From NCBI GenBank assembly GCA_902798595.1, contig CADBXE010000002.1, forward strand, positions 113,531 to 177,530: a stretch of DNA of 64,000 nt. The letters run 5' to 3'. Under the pieces are notes generated by a model. That model had not been told where the DNA came from, ran no database searches, and was given only the letters and a program-made list of their open reading frames with translations. The stretch is from an uncultured Erysipelotrichaceae bacterium. Lineage in GTDB: Bacteria; Bacillota_I; Bacilli_A; RFN20; CAG-826. Shown here in pieces: positions 16,786 through 24,521 of this stretch (position 1 is the first letter of the stretch; each line of letters begins with the position of its first letter). The position numbers and the translations under genes are program-made.

Positions 16786-17301
16786 ATGGAAAACGAATTT
16801 AATACGTTAGTTTACGAGAACACAAAGGTTACATTTACTGGTAAAACAGATAATATCGCCACTAGTGACGAGTTAACTGCTGCACCGTTATATCAAGATA
16901 AAATGGGCACCAATTACTCTAAAAGCAAAATGGTGGTCAGGGTTTTTAATATTACTGGTATTTCTTTAATTCTCACAGCTGCAGCAATTAAAACTGGTAG
17001 TCTCATTGCGAACGCTTATGTCTTAAACCCACCTTCAGTATCAAATGCTGTTTATAAGGTAAAAGATAAGACATTCAATGCTTCGTTTACCATTTCTAAT
17101 CCAAATAATTACGTGATTAACTATTATCTCTATATTAATAATATAGAAGTGCTAACCGAAGAATGCACCGAAGAAAAAGAATACACAGTTAATTACGATA
17201 AATTAAAGATTAATGACAAGGGTCGTTTTTATATCGAATTCACTAATGAAGTCGATTACAAAAAGACAATTGATAGTTACAAATTTGTAGTGGAGGAATA
17301 A
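16786..17301 (+). CDS. Single-pass membrane protein of unknown function
   Basis: The 171-residue protein has a polar N-terminal part (1-48), a hydrophobic segment (about 50-78), and a C-terminal region of about 90 residues with alternating strands that resembles an Ig-like/fibronectin fold (FNASFTISNPNNYVINYYLY). It is most likely anchored with the sandwich domain outside, orientation inferred. No family is recognised. It has its own leaderless-type promoter, 47 bases after the ATP-grasp pair, and is followed 2 bases later by the mechanosensitive channel gene, whose Shine-Dalgarno lies in its last codons. Co-expression with the channel is therefore likely. Confidence 0.75.
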   Translation: MENEFNTLVYENTKVTFTGKTDNIATSDELTAAPLYQDKMGTNYSKSKMVVRVFNITGISLILTAAAIKTGSLIANAYVLNPPSVSNAVYKVKDKTFNASFTISNPNNYVINYYLYINNIEVLTEECTEEKEYTVNYDKLKINDKGRFYIEFTNEVDYKKTIDSYKFVVEE

Positions 17302-17303
17302 TT

Positions 17304-18446
17304 ATGCAAGAAATTAAAAAAGGCAATTGGTGGCAAAGAAAAACTAAAGAACAAAAGACCAGTTTTATCTTTGCGGTTATTATCTTTCTAGTCGCTCTTA
17401 CAGGTTTTATCGCTTTGATGGACGCTAGGAAATTTGTTTCAAAAGAAACATGTGATTCTTTTTATGGAGAAGATGTTGCTAATGGCTGGATTGCCTTGGG
17501 CAAAGTGCTCGCTGAAGGCTCCGCTAAATGGTTTGTCAGTATTATTTTCCTTTTCATGGCGATAACCGTCATTTTTATCGCCACATTCATCACTCATTTA
17601 TTTGATAGCAAATCTCGTAAGGCAAAAACTATTTCGTCCTTGGTGAGATCAATTATTAAATACGTTGTCATCATTGCTCTCATCTGTGTCATTCTTGTGG
17701 TGTGGGGCGTTGATGTCTTTGGCATCATCATGGGTGTTGGCATATTAACTCTTATTGTTGGCTTAGGCTGCCAATCTCTTATCCAAGACGTTATTTCTGG
17801 TTTATTTATCGTCTTTGATGATTATTTCGCTGTAGGTGATACCGTCATTATTGATGGATTTAGAGGCACAATCGTGGATGTGGGTCTTAAGACCACTAAA
17901 CTACAAGATTTCGGTGGTAATATTAAATCGATTACCAATAGTTCAATTGTGACTGTCGTTAATATGTCTCGTATGAGAAGCGTTGCTTCTGTGACCTTAT
18001 CAGTTTCTTATAACGAAGATGTTGAAAGAGTGGAAGCTCTCATTCTTCAAGAGATTGAAGCCTTAAAAGAAAAGGTGCCGAATATCATTGAAGGTCCTTG
18101 GTATAAAGGCATAGATAACATTACCGCTTCTAGTATTGATTTCTTAGTTATCGCCTTCACTGATGAAGGAAACAGATTCCAAGTAACTAGAGATTTAAAG
18201 CGTGAGTTCTACTTATCATTCAAACGCAATGACGTCCAAATTCCATACACTCAAGTGACTGTCAATCCTGAAGATAATAAGGATCGCCCAAAAGCAAGCA
18301 AAGAAGAAATTACTCTTGCTCTGCAAGAACAAAGAAAATTGCGTGGTTTAGAACCGATCAAAAATGTTAAAAAGAAATCCAATCCAGTCGTCCGTAGGGT
18401 GAAGAAAGCCTTCAAAAAAACCGAAGAAGAAATGGACGCGAAATAA
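17304..18446 (+). CDS. mscS: MscS-family mechanosensitive ion channel
   Basis: The 380-residue protein has hydrophobic segments near 20-40, 70-95 and 110-160. The last contains the pore-lining glycine/alanine-poor helix leading into GLGCQSLIQDVISGLFI and then the MscS beta-domain signature VGDTVIIDGFRGTIVDVGLKTT. A lysine-rich tail ends the chain. The family opens under membrane tension to release solutes in osmotic downshock. The start ATG follows GGAGG by 7 bases. It is the last gene of the unit begun at 16786 and is followed by a terminator shared with the converging gene. Confidence 0.92.
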   Translation: MQEIKKGNWWQRKTKEQKTSFIFAVIIFLVALTGFIALMDARKFVSKETCDSFYGEDVANGWIALGKVLAEGSAKWFVSIIFLFMAITVIFIATFITHLFDSKSRKAKTISSLVRSIIKYVVIIALICVILVVWGVDVFGIIMGVGILTLIVGLGCQSLIQDVISGLFIVFDDYFAVGDTVIIDGFRGTIVDVGLKTTKLQDFGGNIKSITNSSIVTVVNMSRMRSVASVTLSVSYNEDVERVEALILQEIEALKEKVPNIIEGPWYKGIDNITASSIDFLVIAFTDEGNRFQVTRDLKREFYLSFKRNDVQIPYTQVTVNPEDNKDRPKASKEEITLALQEQRKLRGLEPIKNVKKKSNPVVRRVKKAFKKTEEEMDAK

Positions 18447-18475
18447 AAGAGGCCAAAATCGACCTCTTTTCTTTC
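18445..18475. terminator. Bidirectional terminator between mscS and hemolysin-III gene
   Basis: AAAAGAGG pairs with CCTCTTTT around a 10-nt loop. T-rich tracts follow on both strands, serving the two converging genes. Confidence 0.8.
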
Positions 18476-19150
18476 TTAAAAGAATAATGACATAACTCCA
18501 ATCGCTTGGACAATCGTGGAGATTAAGACAAAGACATGGAATATGCAGTGGAACCAAAGATTCTTTTTACCAACGCTATAAAGGATTGAACCAATGGAAT
18601 AGATAATTCCTCCCGCTAGGACAAATCCAAAGCTTAACGGTGTCATGTAAATAAAGCCACCACAGAATAAGACTAACCAACCCATGATTAGATAAAGGGC
18701 TAAGGAAATAATCTGGACTACTTTGCTTTTAAAGAACAAAGCATTTAAGAAAATACCAAGCGCCGCTAAGCCCCATTCGATAAGCAACATGATTAAACCG
18801 ATAACATGCTCACTCATCAAGACAACACAAATAGGGGTGTATGTTCCAGCAATTAATAGGTAGATAGTGCAATGATCTAAAACTCTAAATAACTTCTTAT
18901 TAAAAGAATCTAATGGGGTACTGTGATAAAGACTACTAACAAAATAAACGTCAATAATTGTAATGACAAAGATTAAAACGCCCAGGAAATAAGAAGCATT
19001 AAACTTTTGTGATGCTAAAGCGACTAAACCAATAATGAAAATGATGATGGCTAAAGGAATACCAATTAGATGTGAAATGGTATTAAACCTTTCTTGTCCT
19101 TTCGTGTAATTCGGCACTTTGACATCTGATATTTTTTCTTTGTAACTCAT
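18476..19150 (-). CDS. Hemolysin III / TrhA-like seven-helix membrane protein (PAQR family)
   Basis: The 224 residues show about seven hydrophobic helices and the conserved histidine-bearing motifs of the hemolysin-III group: FNTISHLIG near residue 27, YHSTP then LDHCTIYLLIAGTYTP near 75-105, and WFHCIFHVFVL near the end. In PAQR proteins these residues bind a metal in the membrane core. In bacteria the role is linked to membrane fluidity/energetics rather than proven hemolysis. A strong Shine-Dalgarno (GGAGGGG) precedes the ATG. Confidence 0.9.
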   Translation of the reverse strand: MSYKEKISDVKVPNYTKGQERFNTISHLIGIPLAIIIFIIGLVALASQKFNASYFLGVLIFVITIIDVYFVSSLYHSTPLDSFNKKLFRVLDHCTIYLLIAGTYTPICVVLMSEHVIGLIMLLIEWGLAALGIFLNALFFKSKVVQIISLALYLIMGWLVLFCGGFIYMTPLSFGFVLAGGIIYSIGSILYSVGKKNLWFHCIFHVFVLISTIVQAIGVMSLFF

Positions 19151-19212
19151 CTTTCACCCCTCCATTTGCCATTATCTTAAAAGATTGACGTATAAAGGTC
19201 AGTGAACTGATA

Positions 19213-19273
19213 AATAAAAAACTCTACTTCTGGAAATATCTATTCTCTTTAGATATATATCAGATAGTAGAGT
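19213..19273 (-). terminator. Long-stem terminator of the GAF-domain reductase gene
   Basis: ACTCTACT (19221-19228) pairs with AGTAGAGT (19266-19273). Inside, CTG/CAG and ATATCTA/TAGATAT extend the stem. Read on the minus strand, the structure ends in TTTTTTATTT. Confidence 0.75.
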
Positions 19274-19300
19274 GCTTATTTTCTATCAAAGATAGAAGGT

Positions 19301-19735
19301 TTAGAATAACTTAGAGAGCGCTAGGGCGATTGACTCTAATAATTCTTGGTCTTTTTTAGTAAATCTATCAAACACAGGAGCGTCGATATCGATGACCGCT
19401 TTTACTTCTCCCTCTTTGATAATCGGTGTAACGATTTCGCTTTTTGATAAACTTGAGCAAGCGATATGACCAAGGAATTCATTAACGTTAGGAACGATAA
19501 GCGTTTTCTTTTCTCTGGCAGCAGTGCCACAGACACCTTTAGTCAAAGGAATTCTTGTACATGCGACATCACCTTGGAATGGTCCTAAATATAACTCGTC
19601 TTTAACCTTAATATAAAAACCACACCAATTGATATTCTCTAATTGGTTAAGTACCGCTGCGGCATTTGAGAGATTGCTGATAAGCGGTAAATCTTCATCG
19701 ATAATGGCTTTAATTTGCTCTAGTAATAATTCCAT
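19301..19735 (-). CDS. msrC: Free methionine-(R)-sulfoxide reductase (GAF domain)
   Basis: This enzyme reduces free Met-(R)-sulfoxide. The 144-residue chain is one GAF domain with family marks: INWCGFYI, LGPFQGDVACTRIP, GVCGTAA, then HIACSS and SEIVTPI. The active-site cysteines are present in these segments. I set the start at 19735 rather than the longer in-frame ATG at 19753 because a TATATT box (19742-19747) ends 6 nt before 19735 and no Shine-Dalgarno is seen before either. The longer form would add MRYIFN. Monocistronic, with a long terminator downstream. Confidence 0.9.
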   Translation of the reverse strand: MELLLEQIKAIIDEDLPLISNLSNAAAVLNQLENINWCGFYIKVKDELYLGPFQGDVACTRIPLTKGVCGTAAREKKTLIVPNVNEFLGHIACSSLSKSEIVTPIIKEGEVKAVIDIDAPVFDRFTKKDQELLESIALALSKLF

Positions 19736-19741
19736 ATTAAA

Positions 19742-19747
19742 AATATA
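19742..19747 (-). promoter_or_regulatory. -10 box, leaderless promoter
   Basis: Minus-strand TATATT followed by TTTAAT and ATG (19735). The -35 is poor (TGTTCA at 16 nt). Confidence 0.45.
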
Positions 19748-19780
19748 ACGCATTTTTTATCATTGAACACTGCTTATACT

Positions 19781-19808
19781 TTAATTTTTGCTTTGAAGTT
19801 ATTAAGAT
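19781..19808 (+). promoter_or_regulatory. Weak promoter, possibly leaderless
   Basis: TTAATT (19781-19786), 16 nt, TAAGAT (19803-19808), then 7 nt to the ATG at 19816. No Shine-Dalgarno is present. Confidence 0.35.
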
Positions 19809-19815
19809 ATTAAGC

Positions 19816-20319
19816 ATGAAACGCATATTAGTAATCGGTTGTCCTGGCGCAGGTAAAACTTATTTTTCTAAAAAGTTAAAAGAAATTACTGGTTTACCAG
19901 TGGTTCACATGGATAATCTTTATTGGAACGAAGATAAAACATCCATCAGTTTTGATGAATTGAATAAAAAACTCTTGCCTTATTTGAAACAAGAAGAATG
20001 GATTGTCGATGGAAATTACCATGATACTTTAAAGCTACGCTTAGAATACGCAACTGATGTCTTTTTCTTAAAGATGCCTAGAGAGCAATGCATTGAAGGC
20101 ATCTTGGAAAGAATTGATCAACCAAGGGACGACATCCCGTGGATTGAAACGAAGAAAGATGCTGTCGAACTCATTGAGTGGACCATTGATTACGAAGCCC
20201 GCACTAAAGCGGATGAGGAAGCGCTCCTAAAAGAGTACCCGAATGTGAAGGTTCACATTATCAAATCAAGAAAAGACGCTGATAATTATTTAGAAAGAAT
20301 GAAAAAAAGATTCCATTAA
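19816..20319 (+). CDS. P-loop nucleoside/nucleotide kinase-like protein (FlaR / AAA_18 type)
   Basis: The 167-residue protein starts with a Walker A, MKRILVIGCPGAGKTYFS, followed by VHMDNLYW and WIVDGNYH, which are marks of the adenylate-kinase-like family often annotated as DNA topology modulation protein FlaR. These are probably small-molecule kinases, and the topology label is historical. The C-terminal half carries a lid-like basic helix. No Shine-Dalgarno; see the promoter entry. It is divergent from the GAF reductase gene and convergent with the GGDEF gene, which its stop overlaps by 4 bases. Confidence 0.82.
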   Translation: MKRILVIGCPGAGKTYFSKKLKEITGLPVVHMDNLYWNEDKTSISFDELNKKLLPYLKQEEWIVDGNYHDTLKLRLEYATDVFFLKMPREQCIEGILERIDQPRDDIPWIETKKDAVELIEWTIDYEARTKADEEALLKEYPNVKVHIIKSRKDADNYLERMKKRFH

Positions 20320-20334
20320 TGTGGAACCTTTTTT
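20304..20334. terminator. Bidirectional terminator overlapping two converging gene ends
   Basis: AAAAAG-A-TTCCA pairs with TGGAA-C-CTTTTT around TTAATG. The stem overlaps the 3' ends of both coding regions and has T-tracts in both directions. Confidence 0.65.
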
Positions 20335-21440
20335 GCTAATGAAACGTTATCTTTACCTCTGTTCTTCGCCATCCTGTTAGCGTAATCCGCTAAGTCTAAC
20401 ACGTGGTCAAAGTTGAATGTTTCATCAACTGGCAAGATAACCGCACCTACAGAAATAGTAATATGGAACTTTGGATATTCCTTGAATGTACAAGCACTAA
20501 CAGCGGTGCGGTACTTTTCACCGATTTCCATTAATTTCTGTTCTTTGACATCGGTCATACAAACGACAAATTCATCGCCGCCCCAACGGCACACGAATGC
20601 ACCTTCTTGTTGGGCTAAGATTTCAGCAATCTTCACTAAGACAACATTGCCGAATAAGTGACCATATGTATCGTTGACGTTTTTAAAACAGTCAAGGTCA
20701 ACGAATAAACAGCCAAGAGTAGTGTTTAAATTTCTATTTTGATATGTTTCATCTAAGTATTTAGCGAGATAGTTTTGGTTAGCTAAACCTGTTAACGAAT
20801 CGTGTAATGATGCGTATTTGAAGTTTTCTGTGAAACTTCTTAAGCGCTTCGCGGCCACAAGACGAACTAGCTCAGCGAAGAAACCGATAAACGTACAGAC
20901 GACATATGTCATGCTAATACGTAAGCGAAAGTTAATAGACAATGTCGCTGCTTGGCCATCGATTACATCAAAAGCAGCTTGTTCAGCGGCAAACTTTCTT
21001 ACATCTGCGAGAGGCCACCAGAAGAAAGCAATCATGGTTAGGAATACTGGGACACATGTAATGAACCCTTCTTTTAAACCAAAAGTAATAAAAGAAAAGG
21101 CTGGGATTAACAAGATCCAAACATGTAAGAAACCATCTGGGCCACCGTCATAACATAAATAACCAAAATATAGAACAATCAGGCCCATAAAGATACGGCG
21201 CCATGTGGCGTGATATTTATTAGCGAAAACTGTCAATAAGAAAACAGCGCCCGCAAATACAAAAGCTAATGTCATTAAGATAGCAAAGAGCTTTTCTTCG
21301 TCTCTGAGGAAGTGCGTTACAGCGGCAATCGCAGAAATCCCCGCGAGTAACAATGAAAGGAATGCTACAAGGAACGATTGACGGAAATCGTCGTTTAAAA
21401 GACCATCCGTTGCCTTACTAAAAAGATTCTTTATATTCAT
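20316..21440 (-). CDS. Membrane-bound GGDEF diguanylate cyclase
   Basis: The 374 residues comprise an N-terminal membrane region with about six helices (residues 20-200) and a C-terminal GGDEF domain (about 205-370). Conserved parts are SLHDSLTGLANQNYL, FVDLDCFKNVNDTYGH and the intact active-site loop WGGDEF. The domain should make cyclic di-GMP from GTP. The RxxD inhibitory site normally five residues before GGDEF is absent, so product inhibition is not expected. No EAL, HD-GYP or PilZ partner lies in the window. The membrane region is a plausible but unassigned sensor. A TATAAT at 21472-21477 (minus) gives a short leader with a weak AAAGG. Confidence 0.9.
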   Translation of the reverse strand: MNIKNLFSKATDGLLNDDFRQSFLVAFLSLLLAGISAIAAVTHFLRDEEKLFAILMTLAFVFAGAVFLLTVFANKYHATWRRIFMGLIVLYFGYLCYDGGPDGFLHVWILLIPAFSFITFGLKEGFITCVPVFLTMIAFFWWPLADVRKFAAEQAAFDVIDGQAATLSINFRLRISMTYVVCTFIGFFAELVRLVAAKRLRSFTENFKYASLHDSLTGLANQNYLAKYLDETYQNRNLNTTLGCLFVDLDCFKNVNDTYGHLFGNVVLVKIAEILAQQEGAFVCRWGGDEFVVCMTDVKEQKLMEIGEKYRTAVSACTFKEYPKFHITISVGAVILPVDETFNFDHVLDLADYANRMAKNRGKDNVSLAKKVPH

Positions 21441-21601
21441 GTTAATACTATGTGTTAGCCTTTACCCTTTTATTATAACCACAGTTTAATTATTATTAAA
21501 CACTTTTTGTGAATTGTAAACTCATTTTATTTTCATATATGAAGGCCTTTCAGTATAATAATTGAGTAACCATGGGACCTTTATGGCCTATAGGGGGAAA
21601 T
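21441..21601. promoter_or_regulatory. Divergent control region between GGDEF and ECF genes
   Basis: Minus-strand TATAAT at 21472-21477 serves the GGDEF gene. Plus-strand TATAAT at 21554-21559 serves the ECF gene and is preceded by the palindrome TTCATATATGAA. The plus leader contains CCTATAGG, which can partly cover the AGGGGG Shine-Dalgarno. No riboswitch consensus was recognised. Confidence 0.5.
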
Positions 21602-22207
21602 ATGAAAAGAACTTTTGACACCAAAGCAATCGTCATTACAGGATTGCTCCTTGCCTTAGAAATTGTTCTCCAAACAATTGGCAATTATTTACAATTTGGA
21701 GCCGCTAATATTAATTTATCATTAATACCAGTAGTTTTAGCGGCCGTCTTATGCGGGCCTATATCAGGTGGGATATTGGGCTTTTTTAATGGCATCATGG
21801 CCTTGCTATCACCATCCACAATCGCATTCTTTATGCCCGTGAGTCCAATCGGGACTGTGCTCGTTTGTTTGCTCAAGTGCACATTAGCAGGCGTGATTGC
21901 TGGTTTTGTCTTCGATGTATTTAGAAAAATTGGCAAGAATCGCTTATCTACCAATATTGTTGGATACTTTGTCGCTAGCGCAATTGTGCCTGTAGTTAAT
22001 ACTGGCTTGTTCGCTGCGGGCGCACTAATTTTCTTCCAACAAAGATTAGTGGAAAGCATTACTGAGAAAATGCCTGACATGTATTCTGTTTTGATTTTTG
22101 GATTCATCGGTATTAATTTTATTATTGAATTTTTCACCACCTTACTTGTTACACCAGGTATTGCAGTGGTTCTCTATAAAAGAGAAGAGAAATCTTCTAA
22201 TAAATAG
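21602..22207 (+). CDS. ECF transporter substrate-binding (S) component
   Basis: The start is the ATG at 21602 after TAGGGGG. The frame extends to 21572, but that part encodes the Shine-Dalgarno. The 201-residue protein is almost entirely helical membrane sequence (about six segments) with the S-component style LTGLLLALEIVLQ-like first helix and a GANINLSLIPVVLAAVLCGP segment. S-components bind a vitamin or similar substrate and share a common energizing module (EcfA/A'/T), which is not in this window. The substrate is unclear. The family includes folate, thiamine, pantothenate and others. Confidence 0.83.
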   Translation: MKRTFDTKAIVITGLLLALEIVLQTIGNYLQFGAANINLSLIPVVLAAVLCGPISGGILGFFNGIMALLSPSTIAFFMPVSPIGTVLVCLLKCTLAGVIAGFVFDVFRKIGKNRLSTNIVGYFVASAIVPVVNTGLFAAGALIFFQQRLVESITEKMPDMYSVLIFGFIGINFIIEFFTTLLVTPGIAVVLYKREEKSSNK

Positions 22208-22239
22208 TTGTTTTGTTTTATTTTTAATCCGTTTGAAGG

Positions 22240-22245
22240 TATCAT
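22240..22245 (+). promoter_or_regulatory. -10 box, leaderless promoter of rarA
   Basis: TATCAT followed by exactly 6 nt (TTAGTT) and the ATG at 22252. The -35 is weak (T-rich). No Shine-Dalgarno is present. Confidence 0.45.
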
Positions 22246-22251
22246 TTAGTT

Positions 22252-23496
22252 ATGCAAAAACCTTTAGCGGATTTTTTACGTCCTGAATCACTTGAGGATA
22301 TGGTTGGTCAACACCATCTTTTAGATAAAGGCACTGTCTTCAGAAAGAGTATTGATAGCAATCACATCACCAACATGGTGTTCTATGGTCCTCCAGGCGT
22401 GGGCAAAACCACACTCGCTAACATTATCGCGAAAAACTCTCACCTTTCTTTATATAAATTAAATGGCACTAATGCATCAATTGATGACATTAAAAGTGTG
22501 ATTAAAGAATCCGATAGTTTCTTAAACGATAAGGGTGTTTTGCTATACTTGGATGAAATCCAATACTTAAATAAAAAACAGCAACAATCTCTTTTAGAAT
22601 TTGTGGAATCAGGTAACATTACACTTATCGCCTCCACAACCGAAAATCCTTATTTCTATGTTTATCCCGCTTTGATTTCTCGTTGTACAGTCTTCGAGTT
22701 TAAAGATCTAAAGGTGGACGATATCAAAGAAGGATTATTAAAAGCTTGTAAGAAACTTGGATTAAAGATTGATGATGATGCTTTAGAGACTCTCGCGCTT
22801 GCTTCTAATGGGGACATGCGCAAGGCTTTGAATAATTTAGATTTTATCTATGGCGCGCTCAACAAAACTAACGAGATTCATTTAGACATCGTTAAGCAAC
22901 TCATTGATAAAGCTAATATTGCTTATGACCGTGGTGAAGATAAACACTTCGACACATTAAGTGCTTTTATGAAGTCACTTAGAGGCAGTGATCCTGACGC
23001 TGCAATCTTCTATTTGGCCAAACTATTAAAAGGCGGAGATATCATTGCTGCAAGCCGTAGATTGCTTTGCTCAGTAAGCGAAGATGTAGGTTTAGCATAT
23101 CCGCAGTTAATTCCAATCGTTAAAGCCTGTGTTGATAGTGCGCTTCAACTTGGTATGCCAGAAGCAAGATTACCACTTGCAAATGCAACCATTTTAATCG
23201 CCACAGCTCCTAAGAGTAATGCTGCTTATTTAGCGGTTGATTCAGCGATGAGTGATATTGACCAAGGTAAAGGTGCTACCGTACCTAGAAACTTACAAAA
23301 TACGCACTTCGATGGTGAAGACGCAAAGGTCAAAGGACAAAATTATATTTACCCACATGATTATCCGAATCACTATGTGGAACAACAATATTTACCAGAT
23401 GATCTCAAGAAGAGAAAATACTACATTCCACAAGACAATAAGAATGAGCAAACGTTCAAAGAATATTGGGATAAAATCAAGAAAAAACGCAAATAA
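22252..23496 (+). CDS. rarA: Replication-associated recombination protein A (AAA ATPase)
   Basis: A 414-residue RarA/MgsA/WRNIP1-family ATPase that acts at stalled replication forks. Visible: N-terminal PLADFLRPESLEDMVGQ, Walker A GPPGVGKTT, Walker B YLDEIQYLNK, sensor 1 STTENPY, arginine finger region SRCTVFEF, and the C-terminal tetramerisation region with GSDPDAAIFYLAKLLKGGD. Length is close to the norm. No Shine-Dalgarno is present and a -10 box lies 6 nt upstream, so leaderless initiation is likely. The next gene starts 3 bases after its stop. Confidence 0.95.
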   Translation: MQKPLADFLRPESLEDMVGQHHLLDKGTVFRKSIDSNHITNMVFYGPPGVGKTTLANIIAKNSHLSLYKLNGTNASIDDIKSVIKESDSFLNDKGVLLYLDEIQYLNKKQQQSLLEFVESGNITLIASTTENPYFYVYPALISRCTVFEFKDLKVDDIKEGLLKACKKLGLKIDDDALETLALASNGDMRKALNNLDFIYGALNKTNEIHLDIVKQLIDKANIAYDRGEDKHFDTLSAFMKSLRGSDPDAAIFYLAKLLKGGDIIAASRRLLCSVSEDVGLAYPQLIPIVKACVDSALQLGMPEARLPLANATILIATAPKSNAAYLAVDSAMSDIDQGKGATVPRNLQNTHFDGEDAKVKGQNYIYPHDYPNHYVEQQYLPDDLKKRKYYIPQDNKNEQTFKEYWDKIKKKRK

Positions 23497-23498
23497 TT

Positions 23499-24413
23499 AT
23501 GGATTCTTTAAAAACATTAATGGACAAAAAACAATACGATTTAGTCTTGAAACTAACAGAGAATAGTCAAGATTCTTTAGCGTTGTTTTATCGCTTGAGT
23601 GCCATGCTAGCAACTGGCAAAAGCGAAGCGGCGCTTTCTTTAATCAAAGAGAAGAGACAAATCCTTTTAACCAAACCTGGTATCTTGATGAAAATCCATA
23701 TTGAGATTCTTTGTTTATTAGGCCGATTTGATGAAGCCTATAGTGAACTTCATTACTATCAAGAATTACCATACGAGAATCAAGAAACCGAAGAGATTTT
23801 AAACGCTCTTCCTAAGTACATCAGAGAGGAAGAAATTAAAGTCTATCGACATAAAGAAGTAGGTCAAGATGAGATTAGACAAAAACTCCTTAGTAAGAAC
23901 GATGCTGATGTGCTGAGCGCTCTTGACGCCGTGAGAGGCCAACCGATTGAAGGTTTTCTCCTTCCAATCTTTAATATTTTGACAAAATATCCAAGGCAAA
24001 TGGTTCGCGCGTTCGCTCTTCTTTTGCTTGTTGCAAAGAAGTACGACAAAAAGGTTTCCTATTTGTTCTTTGATAAACTAATCGAAGTGGTGCCTTCTGA
24101 ACTAGAAGAGCCATTCGTTTTACCAAATATTGGTAATATGGAAGATATTTCCAGCATGTTTCAAAACGTTTTTCATGACCCATCTTTAAGTCAAAACGCG
24201 GTCAACATCTTGTCTTCATATTTAATTTATTCATACCCGAATAAGCCCGCATACTCTAGAGAAGAAATTCTTGTCATCTTTGGTTACCTTGCCAAAGACC
24301 TCCTTAAAGTCAGGGGCAACAACCTTGAAGAGATGTGTGATGAATACGACTTAGATAAGGAAGAAATCAACGCAGAAGTTAATAAAATTAAAGCCCATCT
24401 GGACGATTTCTAA
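23499..24413 (+). CDS. Helical-repeat (TPR-like) protein of unknown function
   Basis: The 304-residue, all-helical, soluble protein has repeat-like pairs of helices (residues 1-110 resemble TPR units with A-L-F-Y-R-L-type spacing) and an acidic C-terminus. It may belong to the TPR-like DUF3196 family known from Mollicutes, but I could not test this. It sits 2 bases after rarA and ends before a terminator, so it is co-transcribed with rarA. There is no Shine-Dalgarno, so initiation may depend on coupling to rarA translation. Confidence 0.75.
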   Translation: MDSLKTLMDKKQYDLVLKLTENSQDSLALFYRLSAMLATGKSEAALSLIKEKRQILLTKPGILMKIHIEILCLLGRFDEAYSELHYYQELPYENQETEEILNALPKYIREEEIKVYRHKEVGQDEIRQKLLSKNDADVLSALDAVRGQPIEGFLLPIFNILTKYPRQMVRAFALLLLVAKKYDKKVSYLFFDKLIEVVPSELEEPFVLPNIGNMEDISSMFQNVFHDPSLSQNAVNILSSYLIYSYPNKPAYSREEILVIFGYLAKDLLKVRGNNLEEMCDEYDLDKEEINAEVNKIKAHLDDF

Positions 24414-24440
24414 AACTTAACACTTCTTGTAAAGAAAAAT

Positions 24441-24468
24441 ACAAGCGCTTTTGCTTGTTTTTTATTTT
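24441..24468 (+). terminator. Intrinsic terminator after rarA unit
   Basis: ACAAGC pairs with GCTTGT around GCTTTT, followed by TTTTTATTTT. Confidence 0.85.
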
Positions 24469-24484
24469 ACACACGTGATATATT
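24455..24484 (+). promoter_or_regulatory. Promoter of tig, -35 inside terminator
   Basis: TTGTTT (24455-24460) in the terminator's 3' arm, 18 nt, TATATT (24479-24484). The start near 24491 gives a leader of about 31 nt with GAAAGGA. Confidence 0.5.
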
Positions 24485-24521
24485 TATACACGCACAACTT
24501 GAAAGGATAAAAGTTAATATC

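Noticed and set aside
19213-19273. Long inverted repeat as a small insertion element or MITE
   Set aside because: It ends in a T-run at the right distance after the reductase gene and no second copy was noticed, so a terminator explains it.
21560-21601. Riboswitch before the ECF S-component
   Set aside because: The ~40-nt leader does not match the preQ1, thiamine, folate or other consensus I know. Only a small CCTATAGG pairing is visible.
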